From Takakia lepidozioides (taxonomy: Eukaryota > Streptophyta > Takakiopsida > Takakiales > Takakiaceae): 64,000 bases of DNA. Positions 1 to 10,715 of the stretch are shown here, piece by piece. A program made the position numbers and the translations under genes. Location of the stretch: positions 10,790,001-10,854,000 of the forward strand of contig CM060732.1 in assembly GCA_030704615.1 (NCBI GenBank), written 5' to 3'. The notes under the pieces are model-generated. The model saw only the letters and a program-made list of their open reading frames with translations, did no database searches and was not told the origin of the DNA. Position 1 is the first letter of the stretch, and every line of letters begins with the position of its first letter.

Positions 1-204
1 TGCACGTGCGATATACATAACATGAGCAGCTTATAAGTAGTTTTTCTCAAGACATTAGTCTATCCAGCCATGGTTCACTTACCAAAACAGTCGGCAGTTA
101 CTTGTAGAGCACATTGAATTACATGCCCCCCCCACCTCTCTTCCACAGCTTATCAATTTCACTTTGTTTCGATCATCAGGCTTGACACTCTCAAGACCCA
201 CATG

Positions 205-440
205 GAGGCAAACACAGACCTTAAGACCAAGCTGACTCTCCCAAGAACCTTGTAAACAGCAGGAAACGGTGTGTGAAACCTCTCCACGCTCGAGCACGCG
301 ATGCCCCCCGCGCTGCAAGACAATTTGGGTAGTCCGGGTAGGTATAAAACATTTGATGACGACGATGATGTGGCTGCGATGACGTGGCTATGAAACGTGG
401 CGACGAAACGTGGCGATGATGATGTGGCACTAGGGCTTCG
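205..440. repeat. Dispersed repeat, copy 1
   Basis: This segment shares long runs with 5394-5575, including the stretch around the words AGACCAAGCTGA and ATGCCCCCCGCGCTGCAAGA. A shorter third copy lies at 4040-4086. All three copies are in the same orientation. No coding potential is convincing on either strand. It is probably a fragment of an unclassified transposable element duplicated locally; no terminal repeats were found. Confidence 0.6.
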
Positions 441-982
441 CATTGCTCCGCACTACTAGCGACGAATTCTGAGAACTACATTCAATTTTTCACAAAAAAG
501 GGGTGGGTCATCCCCGCGGTGTTACATGCAGAGATCCCGTGTTTTGTTTTTTTCTGGAAGAAAAATGGCGGATCTGCATTTCAATGTTCAATTTTCACAA
601 GCCACATCAATCAATAACCAAATACCCTTACAATCACTATAAGAACATTCAAGCAGCCACCATGGGATTGGATCTTGGTGGGTTAAGACTAGCTTTTGAC
701 AATATTCATGCAAGTTCGTCAAGGGCTCCATTCAAAGCCACACCACGAGAAACAAACAAACATGTCCAAATTTAAGATGCTGAACAAACTTGTGCACAGG
801 GCTGCCCCTCTCATCAAGCTCATTTAAATTCGTATTCACTTCCATCTTCAAGCTTTGGAGAAGCTCCACCACCCAAACGACAGCACTCTGATTTCCATCC
901 ACTGTCACCAGAATTAGTCAAAAATCACCCCTTCAGTCAAGTGCAATTGTGGGCTGACTTCCCACCTATGCCGGGTAGACCC

Positions 983-1143
983 CACTATCAGGAAATGGTG
1001 GATGGTCTGAGTAGCTACACAGATCAATGAATGAAGCAAGACACTTGCATCTTGCACACTCAACAGTACATGATGGTCAGTACTCTCAGGAAATGGTGGA
1101 TGATCTGAGTAGCTACACAGATCAATGAATGAAGCAAGACACT
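983..1143. repeat. Tandem duplication, about 98-bp unit
   Basis: The unit contains AGGAAATGGTGGATG, then CTGAGTAGCTACACAGATCA and ATGAATGAAGCAAGACAC. It occurs at about 983-1043 and again at 1080-1141. It lies just downstream of the 3' end of the minus-strand PPR gene, in what would have been its 3' flank. The rest of 500-1168 holds no gene I can support. Confidence 0.7.
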
Positions 1144-1168
1144 AGCATCTTTCCAAGAAAACATCCTT

Positions 1169-3444
1169 TCACCAGTAATCACCACAAGAACCCATCTTCA
1201 AAGTGCTGGAAAGTAGTTAGCGTCCCATACAACAATTGCTCGGCCAACAATCTCTGAGATGAATTTGGTGGAGGTGTGGCAGTCTCCACACACTCGAAGA
1301 TTCTTGATAAGTCGTGCTGATCAGCCCAAAACCAATGGCCAGCTTCTCACTGTGGTGGCAAAGAGAAAATTCCTTTCCTCCATATCATGCAATAAAGAGC
1401 GTGTGTCAGGCACATACCCCGCCTCCTTCATCTGCCCAGACAATCTTCTCAGCTCCGCATGGATTTCCTTAATTCTGGGATGCAACTTGTCCCTGTGACC
1501 TTCATCATTCTTCTCACCTTTGCAGTATCCCCACCTGCCAGCTGCAGCATAGAGTTTGATATAGCAACACATAAGTCGCGACATCCTGTAAATCCCACTT
1601 GAGGATAGATGTTGCCACAGCCATCTCCACATTGCCATGGATTCTGCAGGCACCAAGCAAGGCCTTCCACACCACAACATCTGGATTGATTGGCATTTTA
1701 TTAATCAGGTCCACTGCCTCATGTAGTTGGCCCGCGCGTCCAGAAGGTCCACCATGAAGCCAAAGTGTTTTACTGGCGGGGTGACACCATGATCTTGACT
1801 CAGGGAATCGAAGTAGCGTCTTCCTTCATTCAGTAGGTCAGTGTGGCTGCATGCAGAGAGAACACATATAAAGGTGATACTGATGTGGTTGCACTTCACC
1901 CCTTCCCCCATCATATGCTCATAGGTCTCCAAGGCCTCCATTGTGCATATCCTGCAAGCATGGCGTTCCATGACACCAAATCTCGTTCAGCCATACTGTT
2001 GAACACTCCTTCCGCATCCTCAATGCTCCCACATTTGGCATACATGTCCACGAGTGTATTGTTCAGGATCACATCTGCTACAATTCCAGCTTTGGCGATG
2101 CAACCATGCACCTCTTTGCCCTTTTCCAGGGCTGCCAGGCTTGTACACGCACTGTAAACGCACACAAATGTGATGTGGTTGGGCTTCACCCCTTCCCCCA
2201 TCATTTGCTCATAGGTCTCCAAAGCCTCCATCCCACACCCTGCAAGCATTGCGTTCCACGACACCACATCTCATTCAGCCATAGTGTTGAAATTAACTCC
2301 CTTCGCATCCTTAATGCACCCACATTTGGCATACATGTCCACCGGGGTAGTGTTCAGGATGACATCTAGTACAATTCCAGCTTTGATGATGTCACCATGG
2401 ACCTCTTTCCCCTTTTCCAGAGCTCCCAGGCTTGCACACGCATTGCAAACACAAACAAATGTGACGTGGTTGGTTTTCACCCCTTCGCACATCATTTGCT
2501 CATAGGTCTCCCAAGCCTCCATCCTGCGCCCTTGGTGTGCATATCCTGCAATCATCGCACTCCACGACACCACATCTCGTTCAGCCATACTGTCGAACAC
2601 TCCCTTCATACATGTCCACAAGGGTATTGTTCAGAATGACATTTGGTACAACTGCAGCTCTGACCATGTCGCCATGGACCTCTTTGCCCTTTTCCAGAGC
2701 TGCCAGGATTGCACACGCATTGCAAATGCACAGAAACGTGATGTGGTCGGGCTTCACCCCTTCCCCCATCATTTGATCATAGGTCTCCAAAGCCTCCATA
2801 CCACGTCCCTGCTGTGGATACCCTGCAAGCATCGTGTTCCATGACACCACATCTCGTTCAGCCATAGAGTTGAAAACTCCCTTCGCATCCTTAATGCACC
2901 CACATTTGGCATACATGTCCACCAGGGTAGTGTTCACAATGACATCTGGTACAATTCCAGCTTTGACGATGTCATCATGGACCTCTTTCCCCTTTTCCAG
3001 GGCTCCCAGGCTTGCACACGCATTGCAAACACAAATGAACGTGATGTTAGGTCGAAGAAGAAGGTGCCCTCACCAAATTGGCCTTGACCTTGTGGCATGA
3101 CCCATGGAGGATTTGACCACCCATGCTTGGTAAATCCTGCCAACATTATATTCCACGTGATCAAAGATCGTTGAGGCATTCTGTTGAACACTTGGTGAGC
3201 ATCCATGATGCTCATGCACTTAACATACATGTTGACAAGGGTGTTGAGTAGAAAAACATTTGGCGTCCACTTTGGATAATGTGAGTGTGCATCTGCTTTC
3301 CAGCTTCAAGGCCTTCCATCTTGATGCACTTATGCAAGAGACAGACATAAAATTTGCTGAAATGCCTCCTTGCAGGTTTAAAGTCTGTAGAGCCTCTTTC
3401 ATTCTGCCTGCCTCACAAAGCATCTTCACATGCCCAGAAGGCAT
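1169..3444 (-). pseudogene. Pentatricopeptide repeat protein, PLS-DYW class (broken)
   Basis: DYW-class PPR proteins bind organellar RNA and carry out C-to-U editing. Read on the minus strand, about five PLS triplets of roughly 300 bp are visible. Each contains variants of LVDMYAKCG, ERDVVSWNAMLAGY, GVKPNHITFVCV and ALEKGKEVHG. They are followed by E/E+ motifs (1680-1321) with VRRMMK, HPRIKEIHAELRRLS and AGYVPDTR. The DYW deaminase region follows with a [15 protein letters not shown] zinc/catalytic segment, NLRVCGDCH and a terminal SCGDYW directly before a stop at 1169-1171. The reading frame changes several times (around 3290, 2600, 1700, 1370, 1320 and 1210), so no single ORF covers the gene. 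The unit around 2581-2640 looks truncated. The family is certain; a functional product is unlikely unless the frame changes are sequence errors. The triplets resemble one another more than usual, suggesting recent internal duplication. Confidence 0.88.
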
Positions 3445-3494
3445 TGTGGACTCCCTCTCTTGATCCTCTTCCAGAAGCTGTGGTCATGGTTGAG

Positions 3495-4025
3495 GTGCCT
3501 GATTTTATCAACTGTGCCGCTGCTGCCTTTAGTTGACCATCTACACATGCAGGTTTCTTGTAGCTATTGATCCACAGGGAATCATACGTAATCTTAGTGC
3601 TTTGGCCCTCTTGGATGAATCTGGACCCACACTCTATCCCTTCTCCTCAGCTATCCATGCCTCTGCACAAATCATGCATTCATCTTTGCCCTTGTTGCAT
3701 CTAACATGCATTCACCTTTTTGCCTCGGTTGTCCCACCATTGACTGGGGTCAGAAAAGTATTCATTCCACAGCTTCTCCTCATCTTTGTTACCTGTTTTT
3801 GGATACTTTCATGTTGTCACATTGGCAGTATCATGACAAAGTCACTCCAAACTAGATTCACTCAACCAGGTAACTTGCAGAATTCAACATGGAAATTTAG
3901 GGCAGATTCTGATAAGAGGGGAAAACAGGGTGAAATGTGTTGAAGAAAGCAGTGCCTAATTTTATCAATTGTGCCGCTGCTGTTGCGGCTTCCAGTTGAC
4001 CATCTACCCATGCAGGTTTCTTGTC
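3495..4025. repeat. Two copies of a short segment upstream of the PPR gene
   Basis: A segment reading CTGATTTTATCAACTGTGCC and then GTTGACCATCTACACATGCA at 3495-3552 recurs, diverged, at 3955-4022. The phrase CCCATGGAGGATTTGACC occurs inside the PPR relic at about 3100 and again at about 4110. This suggests local duplication or gene conversion around the 5' end of the PPR gene. No ORF here is credible. Confidence 0.5.
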
Positions 4026-4139
4026 TGGGATGGAACTTGCTTGCTAAGACCAAGCTGAATCTCCCAAGAACCTTGTAAACATCAGGAAGAATTGACCTTG
4101 TGTCTTGACCCATGGAGGATTTGACCGACCATCAACCCA

Positions 4140-5270
4140 AAAGGACCTCTCGTGTGTGCTGCTTGTGTCTCAAATGGAGACCTAAGCTTGATGGGTTGTA
4201 GCTTGATCGAAGCAGCATTTGCAGAATGTTTGATTTGGCTTTCGATCCCTACCACCATGAAAGATTAATGATCTACAAACAATTCAAGAGCTTGCCCCAA
4301 GTGTGGAGAAAATCTGAAGGAACGTGACTACTTCCCAAATCGGAGATAACTCCTTGCTAAAATACAAACCTTGCCAGAAATATTTGCTCTCTGGCTGCAC
4401 AACCATCTATGAGACATACAGCTGAAGTATCACATTATGGTCCCATGCAGTTCTTCATCCGATGGACGTTAAAGAAGGGTGTCATGACTATAACAGTATT
4501 ACCCAATTCTCGTCGGAAAGTGAAGGAGGACCACATTTGTACTGCTTACTGATTTCACCATACTGATGTCTTTCAAGCATGATCATACTTAAATGAGGGC
4601 AACTAAAGTAAAGAAGGACTTTTGCAAAGAGAAAAGAGGGAACAAAGGGGATCCGCAGATGCCACAACCAGCACTTGTGCCATCTCACGACAATGAAGCT
4701 GAAACGTAGATGCATTTATTGACACAATTTTTAATGAGAATCGGTCAGCCTTGCATGTAACATAACGTACCCATAGATGCCTCCTCCCAAACTGCCCTCT
4801 TCTCTCTCACACAATAAGGTTACAGGCTTATTACCATGCTCTAGCTGGACAATGCGGCACATCAATGCTGCATTTCTGCTTGCTACGTCTGCCATGACTG
4901 CCGCTCTGTGCTTCCCACCAAGAAATCATCCTTGAGTCACCAAGTGTATTCCTTGTATTCCCACCAAGGAATACAAATCTTCCAACCCCTGCGCAAACCC
5001 TGACATGGATACTATCCTTAAACAACAAGGGGACAAATTTCATATCTCTGTCAAGAGCTGAAAGCAGGCCTAAGTTGTGGCTCAACACATTATCCACGGT
5101 GTACTACTGAACTGGGCTAACCACTAAACAACAGTTGGTTGCTTGAAGGAGAGACAGATTTGAACCAAATTCCTCCCCATCTTGCCGAAATCCCTGAAAT
5201 TGGTCACTTATCTTGCCTTGAAACCAATGAACTGATTTGAACTCCGACAATCCACCGACGCGGAACGCAG
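4140..5270. other. No recognisable gene
   Basis: I see no coding signal, RNA gene or strong repeat in this 1.1-kb stretch. The short ORFs present have no recognisable motif. Confidence 0.5.
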
Positions 5271-5393
5271 ATCATTGAGTATATGTATTATTCATCAGGC
5301 AGAACAGGACGTTGCTGTAGTCAGGTAATGTCAGATTGGTCTGTGAGAACAACCACGGTGCAGCTGAGCAGGCAAAGATTGAAACAAAGCCTG

Positions 5394-5575
5394 CTAAGAC
5401 CAAGCTGAACCTTGTAAACATCACCACGAATACCACCTGCGATCGTGTGTGTGAAACCCCTCCGTGTTCGAGCACGCGATGCCCCCCGCGCTGCAAGACA
5501 GTTTGGGCAGTCCGGGCAGATATAAAACATTTGACGATGACAATGACGTGGCGACGATGACGTGGCACTATGGCA
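5394..5575. repeat. Dispersed repeat, copy 2
   Basis: This is a direct repeat of 205-440, with nearly the same GCATGCCCC/CCGCGCTGCAAGACA core and a following GATGA/CGTGGC-rich tail. It lies about 150 bp upstream of the Harbinger transposase relic, so it could belong to the same decayed element. Confidence 0.6.
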
Positions 5576-5714
5576 CCCTACTATTCCTGCTCTACGCTAA
5601 ACTAGCTTCCAACCTTCCGTCGTCGCTAGAATTACTGTCGGAATGGCAGAAATTCCCAAAAAGCCTGCCGGACCCCTTCTTCAAAAAATATTAATTAGTC
5701 CGGCGGGGTCCTGA

Positions 5715-6370
5715 TGAATAGCGTAGGCAAGTACGGTATTGACATTGTTTGTGATATGCTCACTAGGTCTGCATGTATTAGCATACCATCAGGAGAACAA
5801 TTGATATAAATTATTGATACTTTCAAGCAGATAACATAATTGCCCAACATTGTGAATGCAATTGATGGAAGCCACATCTTTTTTCAGAGAAACGAACAAG
5901 AGGGTGACCTTGGCTGCTACGGACTTTTACAACCGAAAAAACTCAACAACATTGTTCTACAAGCTGTATCTGATGCAAATAAGGTATTTTAGAATGTCTG
6001 TGCCAGCCAACTAGGGGATGTGCAGATGGAGATCAGTTCAAGGTGTCGCGGTTGTATAGAGAGCTAAAAGATCGTATAGTTTTGTAAGAACCAGTGGTTA
6101 CAGGTCGTCAAATGAGGATTATACCATATGTGATTGGTGATTCTGCTTACCCGATCCACACATATCTGAAGAAGAACTTCAAGCCACGCAACCCTGAAGA
6201 CATTGACAAGAGGCGTCTTGATTATAACATGAACAGTACTTGTAGAGTAACTTGTTATTGAAAGTGTTTTGGTTCTTTGAAAAACCGTTGGCGCATTCTG
6301 AGAAGCTTTAACTTTAGGGTTGATAGGGCAACAAAATCATAATTGCTTGTTGTGTGCTGCATAATTATTG
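5715..6370 (+). pseudogene. PIF/Harbinger transposase relic (copy 1)
   Basis: PIF/Harbinger transposases are DDE nucleases that cut and paste DNA at TTA/TAA targets. On the plus strand, with stops and frame changes, I read in order: VCDMLT and ISIPSG; then LPNIVNAIDGSHI (first catalytic Asp) at about 5845; VSDANKVF and a degraded second region; VIGDSAYP (about 6130); LKKNFKPRN and RRLDYN; and a final FGSLKNRWRIL with CVLHNY at about 6260-6365. The motif order matches a DDE_Tnp_4 domain. The same protein appears at 55.47-56.33 kb, where the N-terminal half is better kept. At least one in-frame stop is in the first block and the 5' third is missing. Family confidence is high; the element is inactive. 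Confidence 0.8.
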
Positions 6371-6629
6371 TCAGTTCTAGGGCATACCTGAGCCTAGATA
6401 TGGCAATGTTAGAGACAATTTGGCAGGTTTCGGTGCAGCAATATTGCCTACTTTTATTATGGTGAAGTTGCAAAAGCAAAAAATGAAAGGAAGGGAAAGA
6501 GAGAAAGAGAAGACTTTGGCCGAAGCCAGCGTAACTAAGAGCCACTTCGCCTTGCGGATACTGCCCCCTTTCGGGGGTGGGCCCTATAGAAAGAAAGGTG
6601 TCATGTGGGACACCAGGTGACCGTACAAA

Positions 6630-6690
6630 ATAGAGGGGTCTGTGGTACCCTTGGGTACCCAGGGGTACCCAGGGAGACCTAGGGTGCATT
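6630..6690. repeat. GGTACCC palindrome cluster
   Basis: Three closely spaced GGGTACCC/GGTACCC palindromes lie in a GC-rich patch. A second GC-rich patch of overlapping palindromes (CACGTGCACGTG, CTAGAGGTCCTAG) lies at about 8535-8615. They flank the two minus-strand coding relics between them and may be ends of one decayed element. They do not align well as inverted repeats. Confidence 0.4.
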
Positions 6691-6699
6691 TGGAGTGCC

Positions 6700-7025
6700 G
6701 GATTCCAATTGGCATTTGTTGGTGATAATAGCTGTGAGGGAACAGAGCGCCATGGATTGCTTTAAAACATTTGTGGATGGGGATCTTGAAGTTATCATGT
6801 ATGTCATTGATACTGGCGTTATGAATGTCGCCTCGAGTACCGGCGGTGATGATGGTTAATGGGCCGGTTTTCCAACCATGGCGTCGGATTGTGAGGATAA
6901 GCGGGGCGTATTTTTGCCATTTTTCTATAATCGAGTTGTTGGGGTATCGATCATGGCAGAATGTAAATTCAATGAAGTGTATAGTGAATTGTGGGGATGG
7001 TGAGGTGGGTGGCAGGGTGTTAATG
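6700..7025 (-). pseudogene. Reverse-transcriptase-associated protein fragment
   Basis: The minus strand is open from about 7025 to 6700 and reads FTIHFIEFTFCHDRYPNN, then IEKWQKYAPLI, GWKTGPLTIITAGTRGDIHN and INDIHDNFKIP. This pattern (a CHDR motif followed by an ITAGxRGxIH motif) resembles the segment following the reverse-transcriptase domain in some algal and plant non-LTR elements. That match is from memory and unverified. No RT domain is present next to it. Upstream (7398-7030, minus) is a 157-residue open frame without a recognisable domain. Confidence 0.35.
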
Positions 7026-7475
7026 GGTAGGCCCTGGACAAGGAGTATGTCCAGGCAAAGCCTAGCAGGGCAGGAGCATGGTGATCGGGTGCATATGCAT
7101 GATAACAGCCATTGTGTGTGGTCTGGTGGCCGACCTTGGTAGGTGCTAGCGTTAATAAGTGAGAACCATCGGGTTTCAGTACGGTTTTGAAAGAGTTTAC
7201 GGAGATGCCAGACTGCGTGGTTACAACGTGTGATCTGAAGGCCATGTATAATTGGGTGCGTACATTGGCTAAGGAGGTGCGATCAAGTGTCACGCGCTTG
7301 GTGAGTAGTTGAGCATAATGGGTAGTAGGGGGATGAGAATAGATGCGGCCAAAGGAAGGGAAAAAAATTGTACGAGCAATGGTTGATTGAAAATCCACGA
7401 TAATAAATTAAAATACACACTTTGTATGATTTGTGCATAGTATCGACTGTGTAGAACCAAAACATATTAGCAAAA

Positions 7476-8475
7476 TCAATTGCTTCCACCTGCAGAAGAG
7501 GCACCAGAGCCAATGCCTGATTTTAGGGCATCTGCAAAAAGAGTTCCCATTTGCAGCTGGCCTTGCAAGACCACATCACGTCTTGCTTGCTCATTCTGAA
7601 CAATTTGAGATGTGATCCTCTCTGTCATTTCCATCTTCAACTTCTGAATCTCCTTGATCCCATCAGAGGATTCTTTGATAGTGCCAGCAATGGCTAAAGA
7701 TCCAACAGATAAACGCCGTTTCTTTGAATTGGGACGACCATGCCCACCTGGCAGCCTACAAGCTTGGTTCATGGAGTGCTTTGCACCGAGGTAGCTTCAT
7801 CAGGAGTAGTCTTTGGTGTCACACCTGATCCTGTTCCAGAAACATAGCTTTGACCAAATACATGAGTTTGTCCGATAGAGCTTAGAGGGACACCATCAAA
7901 TTGTGTCTCTTGCACATCATCAAGCTCAATGACTTGGGGAGGGCTGTAATATACTCCTTGATCAATACCTCCCGGAATTCCTGTAAGCTTTGCTGTGCCT
8001 CCCATAATCATGTCAATTTTCTCATACCATGGCCAATCAGATGGAGGAGCACTAGTTACTGAACATTTTCTCTTTTCCTCTCGATATATGTCCTTGAGCT
8101 TATCTACCTTGTCGTGACAAATGGTTCCACAAACGGAGTGGTGCATTGGGCAACCTTGCACTTAGTTTCTCTGCAATGTAAACTCAGTATTTTCCCCTCA
8201 TAGGTCCCGCCCATGATCCCAATATTTCGACCATAAGGTTTCATGTAAGGGGCACATTGTCGCATCTGTGACCAGTGGAACTGTGAGTAGTATGGGCCAA
8301 AGTAGGGGAATAAGTCCACTGTCTGCCCTCTCCCTGGAAGAACCACAATATCCTCCATTGCAAATAGCCCACGACCCATGGAAGGGTGGGTCGCGGCTTT
8401 CACACAATATCGCCAACCCCAAAACTCAAATGGTTGGCCATGAGGAATGGGACCGGAGGCACTAGTGCACGCCAA
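7476..8475 (-). pseudogene. Myb/SANT-like (trihelix-type) DNA-binding protein, broken
   Basis: Three consecutive minus-strand frames (8475-8104, 8161-7769, 7772-7476) appear to be one protein split by frame changes. Around the first break (about 8150) the frames join into IAEKLSARLPN followed by CHDKVDKLKDIYREEKRKC. This is the third helix plus the following basic helix of a trihelix or Myb/SANT-like domain. Then come WPWYEKIDMIMGG, an acidic/Ser-Thr-rich linker, a basic patch (NSKKRRLS) and a coiled-coil-prone tail (IKEIQKLKMEMTERI). PIF/Harbinger elements carry such a Myb-like partner of the transposase, and a Harbinger relic lies 1.1 kb away. A link is possible but unproven. A decayed host trihelix gene is the alternative. 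Confidence 0.55.
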
Positions 8476-8738
8476 AGGCTAGGCCTGAATGGTGTCTGCA
8501 TCATCGTCTTGGTCTCTAACCCCATGATCATCGGGCTGTCGTACCTCAAGTACCGGTGGCGGCCTACACCTCCTAGAGGTCCTAGGGGTCCGGGTGGCAC
8601 GTGCACGTGACACCGGACAAAACTACATTGGTTTTTTTTATGGCCAAACGTCATTTTAGTTTACCAAGTGGATGCGCTCCATGGCTAAGCGATGGTATGA
8701 AGTGAACCGCCACGGTCTCTGCGCTGACAAGCAAAGCA

Positions 8739-8775
8739 TGGCGGATCATCGACGTTTTTTGGCTGATCCGCCATT
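8739..8775. repeat. Hairpin ATGGCGGATCA / TGATCCGCCAT
   Basis: Two 11-bp perfect inverted arms are separated by about 15 bases. The word ATGGCGGATC also occurs at about 564. It could be part of a transposon end. Nothing else supports a function. Confidence 0.5.
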
Positions 8776-8899
8776 TTTTGCCTCCATGTGCGTAGGAGTG
8801 CATTACCCAGCAGAGCTTCTAGCAACAGGTCAATTTTTGTTTTCAGAAAAAGGTGACCGAGGCCTTTTGAAGACAAGGAAGTAATCCTCTTCACAAATA

Positions 8900-10110
8900 A
8901 AAAGAAAAAACAGAACAAAAAATGAATTATTTGAATGAATGATTTCGTAAAAATATGAATAATATATTTTTATTTTATCTATATATGTTTTTTTTTAAAG
9001 TAAAAGGGACGGAGGCCTTTAACTCATATTAAATAAAAACGGCCAAACATAGAGGAAAAAATAACCTCTGATGAGTGCCATAAGGCTGAAGCCAGAAGAC
9101 TTTGCTTCAGGACCTGCAAAGAAGGAGGGGAAGAAGAGGGAGCAGAGACCTGCACAATAGTACTTTTTAATGGATGATTGTGTGGTATGAACCAAGCATA
9201 ATCACACATAATCAACCAAGAAAAAGTGGAGAGTAACACTTTTCATCTATATTTCATCCAATCCTCCTTTTTCATTTACTTGGAATTTATTCATACTGAC
9301 ACAATTCAATCTAGTAAGCCGATGGTAATGATGGGATTACATCACAGATTAATTATTATAAATAAGTGCATTACCAATTTGTAACCCGGCTAGATAATGC
9401 ATTGAAGGACTTCCACTTCATGCGGAAGCAACCCTAACTTCTCTGCCAGAGACATGTACATAGTTTTGTCTGGTCACCTAGAAGGATCTAGCATATAACT
9501 ATAGACAAGATGAGAAGATAAACATACAGTATGTCAAGTCCAGGGGTAAGAATTACACCTCATACATGTGGCTTGTGTGTGCAACAACCTCGAGGCAGTC
9601 TTGGACTTCCATACAACCCAAGCGACAACAGGTTTTGGCTCTGTTACTCGGAGGTTCTAATCCTTTCATTGACCAATTGTACCCGCTAGGAAGTTAAATA
9701 AGGAAGAAATATTCTCTATACAGGGGAAGGCCAACATAGAAGGTGATTATCAAGGGCCGAGAAGACATGGGGTGGCAATTAATGTGGTGCATTGAGATGT
9801 GGTTTAGCTGCCACCCTTTGAATCTGAAATATATCCAAGTCAGAGCAGTAAACTCGCAACTTGCAATTTGAGAGGTAACTATCGAAATAATGAGACATCC
9901 ATATCCAAGGTAAAGAAGAGCTTTCAAAGATGAATACAGGGACTGGGCAAAACACCAAGGAAAGTCACAAACAAGAAGACACATTAGAAATAGGAAGCAA
10001 ACCAGCATTACTGCTGTCTCATGACTTGGAGAATCAATCTAAAAAATTGAGACAAATCAACTATGCCTGTATAACAGCGACCAGCTGTCATCCAATCATA
10101 CATTTTGACT
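8900..10110. other. AT-rich spacer without a recognisable gene
   Basis: The stretch is AT-rich with T-runs (for example 8930-9010). No coding motif, RNA gene or repeat structure is convincing. It is the spacer beyond the 3' end of the minus-strand dienoyl-CoA reductase gene. Confidence 0.5.
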
Positions 10111-10118
10111 TAATACAA

Positions 10119-10145
<27 letters not shown>
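10119..10145. repeat. (GA)n microsatellite
   Basis: A perfect GA dinucleotide run of about 13 units. Similar GA/TC runs sit at the 3' ends of the LINE copies further along, so this one may mark an old LINE tail. Confidence 0.8.
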
Positions 10146-10149
<4 letters not shown>

Positions 10150-10167
10150 AGTGGTCTGAAGACAGCT

Positions 10168-10715
10168 CGCCACTTAAGACTTAAGAATCTGAAATAGCAC
10201 ACCCATAAATCCTGGGGCCAGAACCACAGCTATAACTCCTTAGATCAATCTCCACAGGGGCTGGGACAGTTACATCTAAAAGCTTCCAACATACATACCT
10301 TCTATCACTAGCTTGTTCACATCTTACTATATCGTGCAACATTAGAAAGATGCCCCTCCCTTGATCTTTTCTCAACGGCCCTCCCAAACGCACGTAATTG
10401 TTCCTTTGACACTCGGTGTGGTTTGAAAAGCCATTCGCCTCCATCCACAGGAATTGTAGCTCCATTCACAAACTTACCTGCATCACACAATGACACTTCA
10501 TTCCACTGGATTTCCAGTATACTACCCAAAGTGTGGCATTCATGAATGATTCAGGACTCTCTGGTGGTAGGTCTTCTCTGTCACTCTCGAGTTTCATATG
10601 TTATGGTCTTATGCTGAGAAACTACAACAGTGACACCCCCAGAATAAACCCTAACACCTTTTGCGCGTTCCCTCTCCGCTCAATCTCTTATGCTTGCCCT
10701 TTCTGCCTGACATAA
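10168..10715. repeat. Tandem segmental duplication, unit 1 (last exon and 3' UTR)
   Basis: This unit, starting CACTTAAGACTTAAGAATCT, aligns in the same orientation with 10733-11153 plus 12041-12140 (unit 2, later split by a LINE insertion). Each unit is about 540 bp and includes the last exon of the dienoyl-CoA reductase gene, its 3' UTR and about 200 bp of intron. The divergence, with small indels and many substitutions, shows the duplication is not recent. Confidence 0.8.

Noticed and set aside
1843-2776. Plus-strand ORFs across the PPR region
   Set aside because: They are antisense shadows of the minus-strand PPR repeats, repeated with the same period.
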